Assembly: GCA_943362175.1 (NCBI GenBank) | Contig: CALRIU020000006.1 | Coordinates: 62,001-126,000, forward strand | Reading direction: 5' to 3' | Length of the DNA: 64,000 bases | DNA from: UBA4416 sp943362175 | GTDB lineage: Bacteria > Bacteroidota > Bacteroidia > B-17B0 > Aurantibacillaceae | Part shown: in pieces, positions 49,262 to 58,616 of the stretch | How positions within the stretch are numbered: position 1 is the first letter of the stretch | Layout: each line of letters opens with the position of its first letter | The notes under the pieces: generated by a model | Told to the model about the DNA's origin: nothing | What the model saw: the letters and a program-made list of their open reading frames with translations, nothing else | Databases searched by the model: none | Translations under genes and position numbers: made by a program

Positions 49262-50341
49262 ATGAGAGCATTAACAACCTTACTATTTTCGGGTATTGCA
49301 CTGTTTTCTTTTTGTCAACAGACCAGCCGGTTTGCAGACTCCATCAGGAAAGTATATCACATCCCTGAAATCAGTTACGCTGTGGTGAACAGTAAAACGA
49401 TCCTGGAAATTGCCGCGCTGGGAAAACATTCCATTAATCTTCCCGACACCGCCAGTCTGGACGACAGGTTTCACATTGGCTCAAACACCAAAGCAATGAC
49501 CGCATTCATGATCGCCAGGTATGTTGAGAAAGAAAAACTATCGTGGTCAACAAAATTCTTTGACCTCTTCCCTGAGTGGAAAGACAGCTCCCAAAAAGGA
49601 TATGACCAGATCACCCTGCAGGATTTGCTTTCAAACAGAGCAAGGCTACAGGCTTTTCAGGGCGAAAATGATCCGGTGATCCCCGAGTTTAAAGGGACAC
49701 CCCAGGAAACAAGATCCGCCTTCGGCAGGTTTGTACTGACGCTCACACCGGTTGATCCCGACAGCGCCCATCCGTTCAGCTATTCCAACGCCGGCTATAC
49801 CCTGGCAGCCTTAATGCTGGAAAGGGTGACACACAAAAGCTGGGAACAGCTGGTGGAAAAGGTATTCAACCGGGATCTCAAACTGGATGTGAAGCTTTCA
49901 TGGCCGGAAAACCAAAAAGCAAAAGACACCTGGGGGCATTCCTTTGAAAATGGCACCTTAATTCCTGTGCCATCAACGGTCAGCTCACGTCTGGACTACA
50001 CAGAACCGGCAGGGGACATCAACATCAGGCTAAAGGATTATGCCAGGTTCATTCAGCTCAATATACAAGGTCTGCAAGGCCATTCGAATTACCTGAGCGC
50101 AAAAACATACCTCTTCATCCATAAGGGAATCCCCGACTATTCCCTGGGATGGTATAACATCTATGAAAACGGCAAGGAGCTTTCAACGCATGCGGGTACA
50201 GCGGAGACGTATTATACACTTGTTCATATAGACAGGATCAAAAGCATGGCCTATATCATTTTTACCAACTCCTTTCATCCGGGGACACAACAGGGAGTAA
50301 GGCTCTTGATGCGGAAACTTAAAGAAAATTATGGCAGCTAG
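49262..50341 (+). CDS. Secreted serine hydrolase, class C beta-lactamase fold
   Basis: A 359-residue protein with signal peptide MRALTTLLFSGIALFSFCQ. The SxxK is S74-N-T-K77 in FHIGSNTKAMTAFM, the YxN is Y174-S-N176 in FSYSNAGYTLAAL, and an HAG in THAGTAETYY stands for the KTG-like third motif. Relatives are DD-peptidases, esterases, D-amino-acid hydrolases or beta-lactamases. The sequence alone does not show antibiotic hydrolysis. It is likely in one unit with the TonB receptor, perhaps processing the substrate the receptor imports. Confidence 0.88.
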   Translation: MRALTTLLFSGIALFSFCQQTSRFADSIRKVYHIPEISYAVVNSKTILEIAALGKHSINLPDTASLDDRFHIGSNTKAMTAFMIARYVEKEKLSWSTKFFDLFPEWKDSSQKGYDQITLQDLLSNRARLQAFQGENDPVIPEFKGTPQETRSAFGRFVLTLTPVDPDSAHPFSYSNAGYTLAALMLERVTHKSWEQLVEKVFNRDLKLDVKLSWPENQKAKDTWGHSFENGTLIPVPSTVSSRLDYTEPAGDINIRLKDYARFIQLNIQGLQGHSNYLSAKTYLFIHKGIPDYSLGWYNIYENGKELSTHAGTAETYYTLVHIDRIKSMAYIIFTNSFHPGTQQGVRLLMRKLKENYGS

Positions 50342-50345
50342 AAAG

Positions 50346-50379
50346 GCGTTGAGCCGGTGCTGCTCCTCCGGCTCAACGC
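50346..50379. terminator. Strong hairpin between convergent genes
   Basis: A 12-bp perfect stem GCGTTGAGCCGG/CCGGCTCAACGC with a 10-nt loop, just after the hydrolase stop. A T7 run comes about 32 nt later rather than directly after the stem, so it is a terminator-like or 3'-end-stabilising hairpin. Confidence 0.6.
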
Positions 50380-50428
50380 ATCGATAGCAACCGCCGGCTC
50401 TCCGGTAACTAATCTTTTTTTACCCGCA

Positions 50429-52399
50429 CTACACTTTAACGCCGATAATGAGCACATCGTCTACCTGCTCCAACTCTCCGCGCCAGCTCTCAAACCGATG
50501 ATCCAGCCTGTCTCCCAGCTCTTTCACGGGAGTGTGCTTCTGCTCCAGCAAAAAATCGCTGAGCTGCCTGTACTTGAATTTTTTTCCGGCGGGGCCGCCA
50601 AACTGATCGGCCATGCCATCGGTGAAAATATAAATAAGATCGCCCGGGGAAAGTGAAAACCGGTGCGTGGTAAAAGGAGAAGGATTGGAGTGCAGCCCCA
50701 CCGGCTGCTTATCGCCTTTCAGCTGCTGCATGTCGGCAGCATCCTGTTTCAGAAGCCACAGCGGATTATTGGCGCCTGCCCATTTCAGCTCCCTGGTGGC
50801 GGGATCCAGGCTGCAAAGGCTGATATCCATCCCATCCTGAACTTCCTTGTCGTGCTGGCCAAAAGTTTCCAGGAGCAGGTCCCTCACTTTGTCAAGAATC
50901 ATTCCGGGGTCGGTCAGCCCTAGCTCTTTCACAGCCCTGTTCAGGGCATCGCGGCAGATCACGCTGACCAGTGCTCCGGGCACGCCATGTCCGGTACAAT
51001 CGGCCGCAGCAAACAATACCAGCTCCCGGTCATTTTCCGTTACGGTTTCCATCCAGTAGAAATCGCCGCTTACAATATCTTTGGGCTTGAATACAATAAA
51101 GGATTGAGGCAGGTGTTTCCTGAATTTTTCCGATGAGGGTAAAATGGCATTCTGGATCCGTTGGGCATATTTGATGCTATCCGTAATCTCAAGGTTCTTC
51201 TGCTCGATGATGGCGTTCTTAATCCCCAGGTTGGTATTGGCCTGCGACAAAGAAGCATTGGCTTTGCGCTTAACGCTGTAGCGGTTGTATACCAGCAGCA
51301 GGACGAGGATCACCGTCACAATGCTGGCCACCAGGGCATTTCGCTGAAACTGCTGCTTCTTTAATTTCAGATCCTGGACCTCGATTTGCTGTTGCTGCTT
51401 TTCCGTCTGGTATTTCGTTTCCACTTCCAGCAACTGGCGGTTGTTTTCCGAATTGAAGACCGAGTCTTTAAAGCTGCTGTATTTCCCATAATATTCCAGG
51501 GCTTTTTCAAACTCCTTCTTTTTCTTATAGATCTCCGAGAGGTGAAGGCTCACCGTTTTCAGATCGTCGTAGGCCTTGCGCTCCGTAAAGATCTCATAAG
51601 ACTTATGAAAGTACTCAAGCGCCTTATCCAAATTTCCCTGCCTCTGATAAGCGTCGCCAATCACCTGGTAGGTGCCTGCAATGCCATAGGTATTGTGCAG
51701 TGTTTTAAGCTGCTCCAGGGCTTTATCAAAATTCGAAAAAGCCTCTTCAAATTTTTTCAGCTCCACGAGGGCATTCCCGATCAGGGTATAAGAAACCGCC
51801 AGGGGATATAAGGCCCCGGGTGTTTCCTTAAAGATGTTCTTGGCCCTTGTAAAGACGTCCAGCGCCTTCTTCGCCTCCTTGTTGAGCATGTGTATGTTAC
51901 CAAGCCCAACGGAGGAGATCCCCATCATGTAGCGGTTGGAATCGAGGCTCGCCAGCTCGTAGCTCTTCGTATAGGCTTCCAGGGCTTTTTGATTATTCTG
52001 AATTCCCATGTAGGTATTTCCCATCGAATTCATGAGGTTGCTCATCGCCCTTGTATGGTTGAGCTTTTCGTAAATTTTATAGCCTTCGATAAAATCGGCC
52101 AGCGCCATTTTATAATCGCCCCGGCTGTTGTAATAGGAGCCAAGCGTATTATAGGCTTTCCCGCAGCCTTTCAGATAATGAACGGATGTGGCAAGGTCAA
52201 GCGCACGCTTGCCGTAGAAGACACAGCTATCGGCCGCTTTCTCCTCAAACATATCCGCAAGCTCGTTCAAGACATTCACACGCGTTGTATCTGCTATTTG
52301 CTTTGATTGAAGCAAAAGCCTTAAGCTGTCCGGGTTATGGGAAGACAACCCCAAAGAAACAAAGGCTGTGAAACATATCAACAAAAGAAACCTGATCAT
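50429..52399 (-). CDS. TPR-coiled coil-SpoIIE/PP2C phosphatase, tandem copy 3
   Basis: A 656-residue protein with signal peptide MIRFLLLICFTAFVSLGLSS. Periplasmic TPR helices run to about residue 330 (GSYYNSRGDYKMALADFIEG; GNTYMGIQNNQKALEAYTKS). Then come a coiled coil, one membrane segment (NALVASIVTVILVLLLVYNRY), the linker helix ITDSIKYAQRIQNAILP and a SpoIIE-type PP2C domain. Its metal and catalytic motifs are SGDFYWME, ADCTGHGVPGALVS and FTDGMADQFGGPAG. It is a serine/threonine phosphatase probably controlling partner-switch or other phosphoproteins in response to an envelope signal. Last of three paralogues. Confidence 0.92.
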   Translation of the reverse strand: MIRFLLLICFTAFVSLGLSSHNPDSLRLLLQSKQIADTTRVNVLNELADMFEEKAADSCVFYGKRALDLATSVHYLKGCGKAYNTLGSYYNSRGDYKMALADFIEGYKIYEKLNHTRAMSNLMNSMGNTYMGIQNNQKALEAYTKSYELASLDSNRYMMGISSVGLGNIHMLNKEAKKALDVFTRAKNIFKETPGALYPLAVSYTLIGNALVELKKFEEAFSNFDKALEQLKTLHNTYGIAGTYQVIGDAYQRQGNLDKALEYFHKSYEIFTERKAYDDLKTVSLHLSEIYKKKKEFEKALEYYGKYSSFKDSVFNSENNRQLLEVETKYQTEKQQQQIEVQDLKLKKQQFQRNALVASIVTVILVLLLVYNRYSVKRKANASLSQANTNLGIKNAIIEQKNLEITDSIKYAQRIQNAILPSSEKFRKHLPQSFIVFKPKDIVSGDFYWMETVTENDRELVLFAAADCTGHGVPGALVSVICRDALNRAVKELGLTDPGMILDKVRDLLLETFGQHDKEVQDGMDISLCSLDPATRELKWAGANNPLWLLKQDAADMQQLKGDKQPVGLHSNPSPFTTHRFSLSPGDLIYIFTDGMADQFGGPAGKKFKYRQLSDFLLEQKHTPVKELGDRLDHRFESWRGELEQVDDVLIIGVKV

Positions 52400-52435
52400 A
52401 TATGCATTTCTAAATCATTCGCTCATCATCATGTA

Positions 52436-54427
52436 TTACACCTGCAAGCCCATCACACACACATCGTCCACTTGCTCGAGCGCGCCCTGCCAGGCTTCCA
52501 GCATGGCTTTCAGGATCTGCCGCTGTTTGCTCATCGGCTCAGTGGCATGGGCAATCAGGAGCTCCTCGAGCTGCCTGTATTTAAACTTCTTTCCTTTCGG
52601 CCCCCCGAACTGATCCGGATAGCCGTCCGTATACAGATAGATGCTGTCGCCCGGCCTGTAATCAATGTCATAGAGCCTGAAGCGCTCTGTCCGCTCTCCT
52701 TTGCCCACCGGCATCTTATCGGAGCCCAGCGAAATGCCTTTGCCTCCCGAAACCAACAGGGGTGAATTGTTGGCGGCGGCATAGGTTATTTTATTCCTGG
52801 TTTTATTGATGCACAAAAGAATTCCGTCAAAGCCGTCCTGCGGGCCTTCGGCGCTTACCGTTTCGATGATCCTGCCGCGTACAAAATCAAAAATACGATC
52901 AGGCTCGTACATGGCCCGCTCCTTAATGGCTTCATTCAGAAAGCCGATGCTCAACAAGCTCATGAATGCCCCCGGAACGCCGTGGCCCGTACTATCACAG
53001 CACGCCAGGAAAAAGAGCTCCTCCTGCCTGTCATTCTCCACGGAAGCAGCCCAGTAGAAATCGCCGCTCACGATGTCTTTCGGCTTAAAGAACACATAGT
53101 GCCCCGTAAGATGACGGGCAAGAATGTTCTCATGCGCCAGCAGGGCATACTGGATGCGTTTCGCATAATTAATGCTGTCTACAATTTCTTTCTGCTTTTC
53201 TTCAATGACCCGTTTCTGCTGCCCGATCTCTGCCTGCTTCAGCTCCACCTCTTCTTTTTGCTTGGTAATCAGCAGGTGGGCTTTTTTCTTTTGCGAGTAG
53301 ACACGGTACATAAAGAAACCGAAGATGAGCGACGCCACCAGGCTGGCAATGATAAACCAGGTAATCAGCTTTTGCTGGCGCATCGCTTCTTCCGACAGGT
53401 CGTTCTGCTGTTTCAGTAAAATGTTCTGCTGCTCTTTCTTTTCTGTTTCGTATTTGGTATTCAGCTCCTCCACCTGCTTATTGGCTTCTTCATTCACATA
53501 CAGGCTATTGATGGAATCGTACATGAGCCGGTACCGGTAAGCCCTATTGTATTTGCCCTGCCTGGCAAACAAGGCAGAGCATTCATCCAGTCCCAGCTTG
53601 ACGTTGATGATGTCCTGGGTGCGCATGGAATAGGAAATGTACTGGTTATAATAACTTTCCGATCTGGCATAGTTCCCGGTTTCCATATTCAGGGCCCCCA
53701 GCAGACCATAGATGTAATAGATCGCGGAAGAATCCTTATCCGCATAATGGTGCCTGAGCGCTGTATCGGCATAAAGCTCTACTTTCCGGAACAGCTTTTT
53801 ATTGTTGGTTTCAAGAGCTTTGGCATACCAGGCATTGGCAATGTTGTCAAGGAGGATTACTTCGTTATCATGGAAACCCTGCTTACGGGCAATGGAAAGC
53901 CCCTTATTCAGGATCGTAATGGAGGAGTCGAGCTCGCTCAGCGTATTGTAATAATCGGAGAGGTTGACGATGCTGCTCAGGTAAGACTTGTAGTTCTCTT
54001 CTTTCAGCGAAGTGTGTTCCTGTAATTTAAAATAGTTATAGGCTTCGCTTTTCCGGTTCAACCGCAAATAGATATAGCCAATCTGCCCCAGCAGCGGAGA
54101 AACACCCGTGCGGCCATTGCGCTCAATCACATCGCGCGCCATCAGGTAACAAGCCAGGGCATCATCGAATTTGAACAGGCGCGTGTAAGCTACTCCCAGG
54201 TTGGTGTAAGCCCTGATCTGGTGATGAACGGAATGATGCTTCTTCGCCAGGATCAGCTGGATGCTTGCATATTTCAGTAAGGAATCGGCGCTGATGTATT
54301 CGTATTTATTGCACAGTAAATTATACCGGTTAAGCAGTACCGTATCTTCCTGCGCCGCCAAAGGCTTACCGAACATCATAAAAATGACGACGAAAAAAAG
54401 GGGATATGCAAATTTTTTTGGTTTCAA
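52436..54427 (-). CDS. TPR-coiled coil-SpoIIE/PP2C phosphatase, tandem copy 2
   Basis: A 663-residue protein with signal peptide MKPKKFAYPLFFVVIFMMFG. TPR-like repeats follow (GVAYTRLFKFDDALACYLMA; ALNMETGNYARSESYYNQYI), then a coiled coil and a membrane segment (LITWFIIASLVASLIFGFFMY). The linker is VDSINYAKRIQYALLA and the SpoIIE/PP2C domain has SGDFYWAA, CCDSTGHGVPGAFMSLLS and YTDGYPDQFGGPKG. Upstream is copy 1 (19 bp) and downstream copy 3 (36 bp), same strand. The architecture is identical to its neighbours but the sensor parts have diverged. Confidence 0.92.
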   Translation of the reverse strand: MKPKKFAYPLFFVVIFMMFGKPLAAQEDTVLLNRYNLLCNKYEYISADSLLKYASIQLILAKKHHSVHHQIRAYTNLGVAYTRLFKFDDALACYLMARDVIERNGRTGVSPLLGQIGYIYLRLNRKSEAYNYFKLQEHTSLKEENYKSYLSSIVNLSDYYNTLSELDSSITILNKGLSIARKQGFHDNEVILLDNIANAWYAKALETNNKKLFRKVELYADTALRHHYADKDSSAIYYIYGLLGALNMETGNYARSESYYNQYISYSMRTQDIINVKLGLDECSALFARQGKYNRAYRYRLMYDSINSLYVNEEANKQVEELNTKYETEKKEQQNILLKQQNDLSEEAMRQQKLITWFIIASLVASLIFGFFMYRVYSQKKKAHLLITKQKEEVELKQAEIGQQKRVIEEKQKEIVDSINYAKRIQYALLAHENILARHLTGHYVFFKPKDIVSGDFYWAASVENDRQEELFFLACCDSTGHGVPGAFMSLLSIGFLNEAIKERAMYEPDRIFDFVRGRIIETVSAEGPQDGFDGILLCINKTRNKITYAAANNSPLLVSGGKGISLGSDKMPVGKGERTERFRLYDIDYRPGDSIYLYTDGYPDQFGGPKGKKFKYRQLEELLIAHATEPMSKQRQILKAMLEAWQGALEQVDDVCVMGLQV

Positions 54428-54446
54428 ATGATCCTGTTCTTGTTTC

Positions 54447-56417
54447 TCAAAGCCTGATGCCGATAATGCACACGTCGTCCACCTGCTCCAGGGAACCTTT
54501 CCAATCGGTAAAGGCCTTGCGGAGTGCAGCCTCCTGTTCAGAAGGAGACTGTGTACCCACCTTCAGCAACAGCTGGTTCAGGGTTTTGTATTTGAATTTC
54601 TTTCCTTTCTCTCCACCGAACTGGTCGGCATAGCCATCGGTATAGAGGTAGAGCATATCGCCTTTGAGGGCTTTGAAACGACGCGTCGCAAAGTTCCCGG
54701 GCTTCTCTCCTTTTCCTACCGGCATTTTATCGGCAATCAGCTCTTCCAGCTCCTGCCCGCGCACCCTGATGAGTTTGTTATTGGCTGCCGCATACTCCAG
54801 TTCCGTTTCCAGCGGATTGTCTTTCTTTTCAGGTATTTTCAGAAGGATCGCGTCCATACCGTCGTTGCCGCCATCGAGGTTGTTGATGAGCTTTTCACGC
54901 ACATAATCAAGTACCTGCCCGGGATCGGAAAGATGTTTTTCGTTGATGGCCTCATTCAGAAAATTGCTGCTGAGCAAGCTCATAAAAGCCCCGGGAACGC
55001 CGTGCCCCGTACAATCGCACACCGCCAGGTAAATGAATCCGCCTTTATGCGTGAGCCAGTAAAAATCTCCGCTCACAATATCCTTCGGCTCAAATAAAAT
55101 AAAATGCTGTGGCAACAACGCACTCAGCAGATCCTGGTTGGCCAGCAAGGTATACTGGATCCTCCGGGCATAGTTGATGCTGTCCACGATCTCCTTCTGT
55201 TTTTCCTCAATGATCACCTTCTGGCGTTCGAGCAGCGCATTGGTCTTGTTCTTCCGGATATTGGATTTGATCACAAACACAAACAGGATCAACAACAACA
55301 CCACCACCGAGATGCCGGAGTAGATGAGCACCTTTTTACGGTTCAGCTCCGATTTGGACAGATCGTTCTCTTTATTGAGAATTTCGATCGCGGCGTCTTT
55401 CTTTTCCGTTTCATATTTCTCCTGTACGTCCAGCAATTGCCGGCTGCTGCTTTCATTAAACACCGAGTCCTTGTATTGCACATGCGATCTCAGGTAATCA
55501 GCCGACTCTTTGTATAGCCCTGCTTTGTAGGCCACATCCGACAGTGCCTTGTAGCTCTCGGAGATATTGTGATTCGCCTTATCGGCCAGCATCAGGTCAA
55601 GCGCTTTGGTGTAGTAGCTCAACGCTTCGGGATAATTTTTTTTCAGATCGGCCTGCTGCCCTTTTTCCTGGTAACATACGAAAGAAGCATAGTTCAAATT
55701 TGCCTGCCCCAGGTATTGCTCCGACAGGTTCACAAACTCTTCCGCCTTTGCCATATTCCCCCCTTCGCGGTACTGCGCCGCAATGTTGGTATTGATGATC
55801 GCATAACCGATGTAGTTATGTGTTTCCCTGAAAAGCCCCGCAGCAATCAGGTTCCACTTAATCGCTTCCTCATAATTCTTTAAGGACGCAAAGTAATTGC
55901 CAAGGCCGCCGGCACCATAGGCCATTTGCCCTGTCAGCTTATGCTCAACCGCCAGGTCGTAGCATTTACTAAAATATTCCTTTTGCCCCTTGTTATTCCC
56001 CAATCCCATATAGGTATTCCCGATCAGGTTATAGGTCCCTGCCAGGCGCTTATAGGATTTCAGCTTTTGAAATGCTTTTTCCGCCTCAAACAGGTAGCGG
56101 AGCGACTGGGTATAATCTCCCTTCGCATTAAAGTAATTTCCAAACCAGGAGCCGGATGTGCCTATCCCCGAATCGTAGCCTGCCTCAACGCTTTGGTCAT
56201 GCACCAGCTTCCAGTAACTGACCAGTGTATCTTTCGGAAGGTTGTGGCCGGGTGTATTCAGGTAAACGATGAACCGGGAGATCGTGACTGTATCTTTCGG
56301 AGCATTCAGCAGGACCTGTTTCAGGAAAGCGGATTTGGCGTTATCCTGCGCAACACAGGACAGACCACACCACAACAGTAACAGGAGCCAGTTTTTTTTT
56401 ATCGTCAGGGGAGACAT
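54447..56417 (-). CDS. TPR-coiled coil-SpoIIE/PP2C phosphatase, tandem copy 1
   Basis: A 656-residue protein with signal peptide (NWLLLLLWCGLSCVAQ). TPR repeats follow (GNTYMGLGNNKGQKEYFSKC; KKNYPEALSYYTKALDLMLA), then a coiled coil and a membrane segment (KVLIYSGISVVVLLLILFVFV). The linker is EIVDSINYARRIQYTLLA and the SpoIIE/PP2C domain has SGDFYWLT, VCDCTGHGVPGAFMSLLS and YTDGYADQFGGEKG. It starts 9 nt after the paaZ stop, so transcription probably continues from paaZ. First of three tandem paralogues. Confidence 0.92.
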   Translation of the reverse strand: MSPLTIKKNWLLLLLWCGLSCVAQDNAKSAFLKQVLLNAPKDTVTISRFIVYLNTPGHNLPKDTLVSYWKLVHDQSVEAGYDSGIGTSGSWFGNYFNAKGDYTQSLRYLFEAEKAFQKLKSYKRLAGTYNLIGNTYMGLGNNKGQKEYFSKCYDLAVEHKLTGQMAYGAGGLGNYFASLKNYEEAIKWNLIAAGLFRETHNYIGYAIINTNIAAQYREGGNMAKAEEFVNLSEQYLGQANLNYASFVCYQEKGQQADLKKNYPEALSYYTKALDLMLADKANHNISESYKALSDVAYKAGLYKESADYLRSHVQYKDSVFNESSSRQLLDVQEKYETEKKDAAIEILNKENDLSKSELNRKKVLIYSGISVVVLLLILFVFVIKSNIRKNKTNALLERQKVIIEEKQKEIVDSINYARRIQYTLLANQDLLSALLPQHFILFEPKDIVSGDFYWLTHKGGFIYLAVCDCTGHGVPGAFMSLLSSNFLNEAINEKHLSDPGQVLDYVREKLINNLDGGNDGMDAILLKIPEKKDNPLETELEYAAANNKLIRVRGQELEELIADKMPVGKGEKPGNFATRRFKALKGDMLYLYTDGYADQFGGEKGKKFKYKTLNQLLLKVGTQSPSEQEAALRKAFTDWKGSLEQVDDVCIIGIRL

Positions 56418-56426
56418 GGATGCTTG

Positions 56427-58475
56427 CTAGTCCTGGTTCCGCAGTTTCACCATCGTCAGAATTGTTGCAATGGCCACCGTCTCGCCGGTTTCATCATACA
56501 CGTCGACCAGCCACTTCACAATGCCTTTCGCGATGTCTTCCGGCGTTTTCTTCTCCTGGCGGATTTTTTCCTTGCAGGTAAAGCGCACGCCGATGGTGCT
56601 GCCCATGTAAACCGGCTTGGTAAAGCGGCACTCGTCGATGCCATAATTCAACAGTACCGGTCCTTTCTTCGCATTCACGAACAGGCCCGCTGCCTTGCTT
56701 AACACATAATAGCCGTGGGCCACACGACCTGTGAACATGGTGCCGTCGAGCGAGGTAACATCCGTATGCGCATAGAAATGATCGCCGCTCACATTGGCGA
56801 AATTCACCACATCGGCATCGGTAATCGTATGCTTGGCGGTAATCAGTGTTTCACCGATTTCGAGATCTTCAAAATACTGGCGGAACGGGTGAATGTCTTT
56901 TTCGATTTGCGCGCCGCCTTGCTGGTACTGATTCAGAATAGCGCTGATCGTCGTCGGAGAACCCTGGATGGCCGTGCGCTGCAAGTAATGAAAGACGCCG
57001 CGCTTACCACCCATTTCCTCGCCTCCTCCGGCTCTGCCCGGCCCGCCATGCACCAGCATCGGCATCGGGGAACCGTGTCCTGTGCTTTCTTTGGCACACT
57101 CGGCATTCAGCACTAAGATGCGCCCATGCATGCAGGCCGCACCAATCGTGTATTGACGGGCAATGCTGTTATCTGCCGTCACGATGGAGCTCACCAATGA
57201 GCCTTTGCCCATTTTGGAAAGCTCGATGGCCTCGTCGATGGTTTTGTAAGGCATAATGGTACTCACAGGACCAAAGGCTTCTACGTTGTGGCAATCGGTA
57301 TTGGTAAACGGCTTATCGTTGAAGAAAATGATCGGTGGCATGAACGCCCCTTTGTTCTTGTCGGCGCCTTTGACTTCAAAGTTCTCGAAGCTGCCGATGA
57401 TGATCTTCTGGGTTTTGGAAAGCAGCTCCACTTTCTCCTTCACTTCGATGAGCTGCGATTTGCCGGCCAGGGAGCCCATGCGCACACCTTCCACATTCGG
57501 GTCGCCAATCACATTTTGTGCTAAACGTTTTCCCAAAGCGATCTGCACATCCTCTACCATGTTTTCCGGAACGATGATGCGGCGCACAGCCGTACATTTT
57601 TGCCCGGCCTTCGTCGTAATTTCGCGCGATACTTCCTTGATAAAAATATCGAACTCGGGCATCGCCGGCGTCACATCCGTCCCCAGCACGCAGCAGTTCA
57701 GGGAATCCGCTTCCATATTGAAGTGTACCGCCTCCTGCAATAAGCGCGGGTGCGCTTTCAGCATTTTTCCTGTAGAGGCAGAGCCTGTAAAGGTCACAAT
57801 ATCCTGGCTCTCCACATGATCGAGGATGCCATTAGCGCTACCGCAAATGAGCTGTAAAGCCCCTTCGGGTAAAATCCCGGAAGCGATGATCTCTTTCACC
57901 ACGGCTTCCGTTAAAAAAGAGGTTAAGGCCGCAGGCTTCACAATAGCCGGAACACCAGCGAGCCAGTTAACAGCCACTTTTTCCAGCATGCCCCATACCG
58001 GGAAGTTAAAGGCATTGATGTGGATAGCTACGCCCTCCTTAGGCACACAGATGTGGTGGCCGATAAAGGTATTTCCTTTGGAAAGCCTGGCCACATCACC
58101 GTCGTAGCAAAACGTTTCGTCGGGAAACTGGCGGCGAAGCGACGCATAGGTAAATAAATTTCCGATACCGCCTTCGATGTCCACCCAGCTATCCGCCCGT
58201 GTGGCGCCTGTCGCCCAACTCACTTTATAAAAATCTTCTTTTTTGCTTTGCAAATGCAGGGCCAGCGCTTTCAGCATGAGACCACGCTCCTGGAAGGTCA
58301 TTTTGCGCAGCTTGGGTCCGCCCACCGTACGGGCGTAATCGCACATTTTCGCGAAATCCAGGCCCTTGCTGCTGGCGGTAGCTACCACCTCACCGGTAAT
58401 GGCGTTATATAAATCCTGTCCGTTATCTGCTCCGGCCACCCATTGGCCTACTGCATAGTTCTGTAATTTGTTCAT
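56427..58475 (-). CDS. paaZ: Phenylacetate degradation bifunctional protein PaaZ
   Basis: A 682-residue fusion. The N-terminal aldehyde dehydrogenase (about 1-510) has E255 in HFNMEADSLN and Cys294 in AGQKCTAVRRI. The C-terminal MaoC-type hotdog hydratase (about 530-680) has D565 and H570 in NVSGDHFYAHTDV. The enzyme opens the oxepin-CoA ring and oxidises the resulting semialdehyde in the phenylacetyl-CoA pathway. All four key residues are present. The rest of the paa pathway is not in the window. It is followed 9 nt later by three phosphatase genes. Confidence 0.95.
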   Translation of the reverse strand: MNKLQNYAVGQWVAGADNGQDLYNAITGEVVATASSKGLDFAKMCDYARTVGGPKLRKMTFQERGLMLKALALHLQSKKEDFYKVSWATGATRADSWVDIEGGIGNLFTYASLRRQFPDETFCYDGDVARLSKGNTFIGHHICVPKEGVAIHINAFNFPVWGMLEKVAVNWLAGVPAIVKPAALTSFLTEAVVKEIIASGILPEGALQLICGSANGILDHVESQDIVTFTGSASTGKMLKAHPRLLQEAVHFNMEADSLNCCVLGTDVTPAMPEFDIFIKEVSREITTKAGQKCTAVRRIIVPENMVEDVQIALGKRLAQNVIGDPNVEGVRMGSLAGKSQLIEVKEKVELLSKTQKIIIGSFENFEVKGADKNKGAFMPPIIFFNDKPFTNTDCHNVEAFGPVSTIMPYKTIDEAIELSKMGKGSLVSSIVTADNSIARQYTIGAACMHGRILVLNAECAKESTGHGSPMPMLVHGGPGRAGGGEEMGGKRGVFHYLQRTAIQGSPTTISAILNQYQQGGAQIEKDIHPFRQYFEDLEIGETLITAKHTITDADVVNFANVSGDHFYAHTDVTSLDGTMFTGRVAHGYYVLSKAAGLFVNAKKGPVLLNYGIDECRFTKPVYMGSTIGVRFTCKEKIRQEKKTPEDIAKGIVKWLVDVYDETGETVAIATILTMVKLRNQD

Positions 58476-58557
58476 AGAAAGAGAGTGGTTTAATAAGCAT
58501 TAAATATAAAAAAAATGGAGGAATAACAGGTATTATTTTATAGCTGGAAATTATGGC

Positions 58558-58565
58558 TACATTTG
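58558..58565 (+). promoter_or_regulatory. -7 element upstream of the RNase Z-like gene
   Basis: TACATTTG, an exact TAnnTTTG, 51 nt before the ATG at 58617, in the divergent gap with paaZ. The -33 region is only T-rich. Confidence 0.4.
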
Positions 58566-58616
58566 GGGAGGAAAAGCCTGTAAAAGCAGGCAACTCTATC
58601 AAACCCGATCAAAAAA

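Noticed and set aside
49262..50341. Calling the serine hydrolase an antibiotic-resistance beta-lactamase
   Set aside because: Only the general class C/DD-peptidase fold motifs are visible. The KTG box is replaced by HAG and the context is nutrient uptake, so a resistance claim is unsupported.
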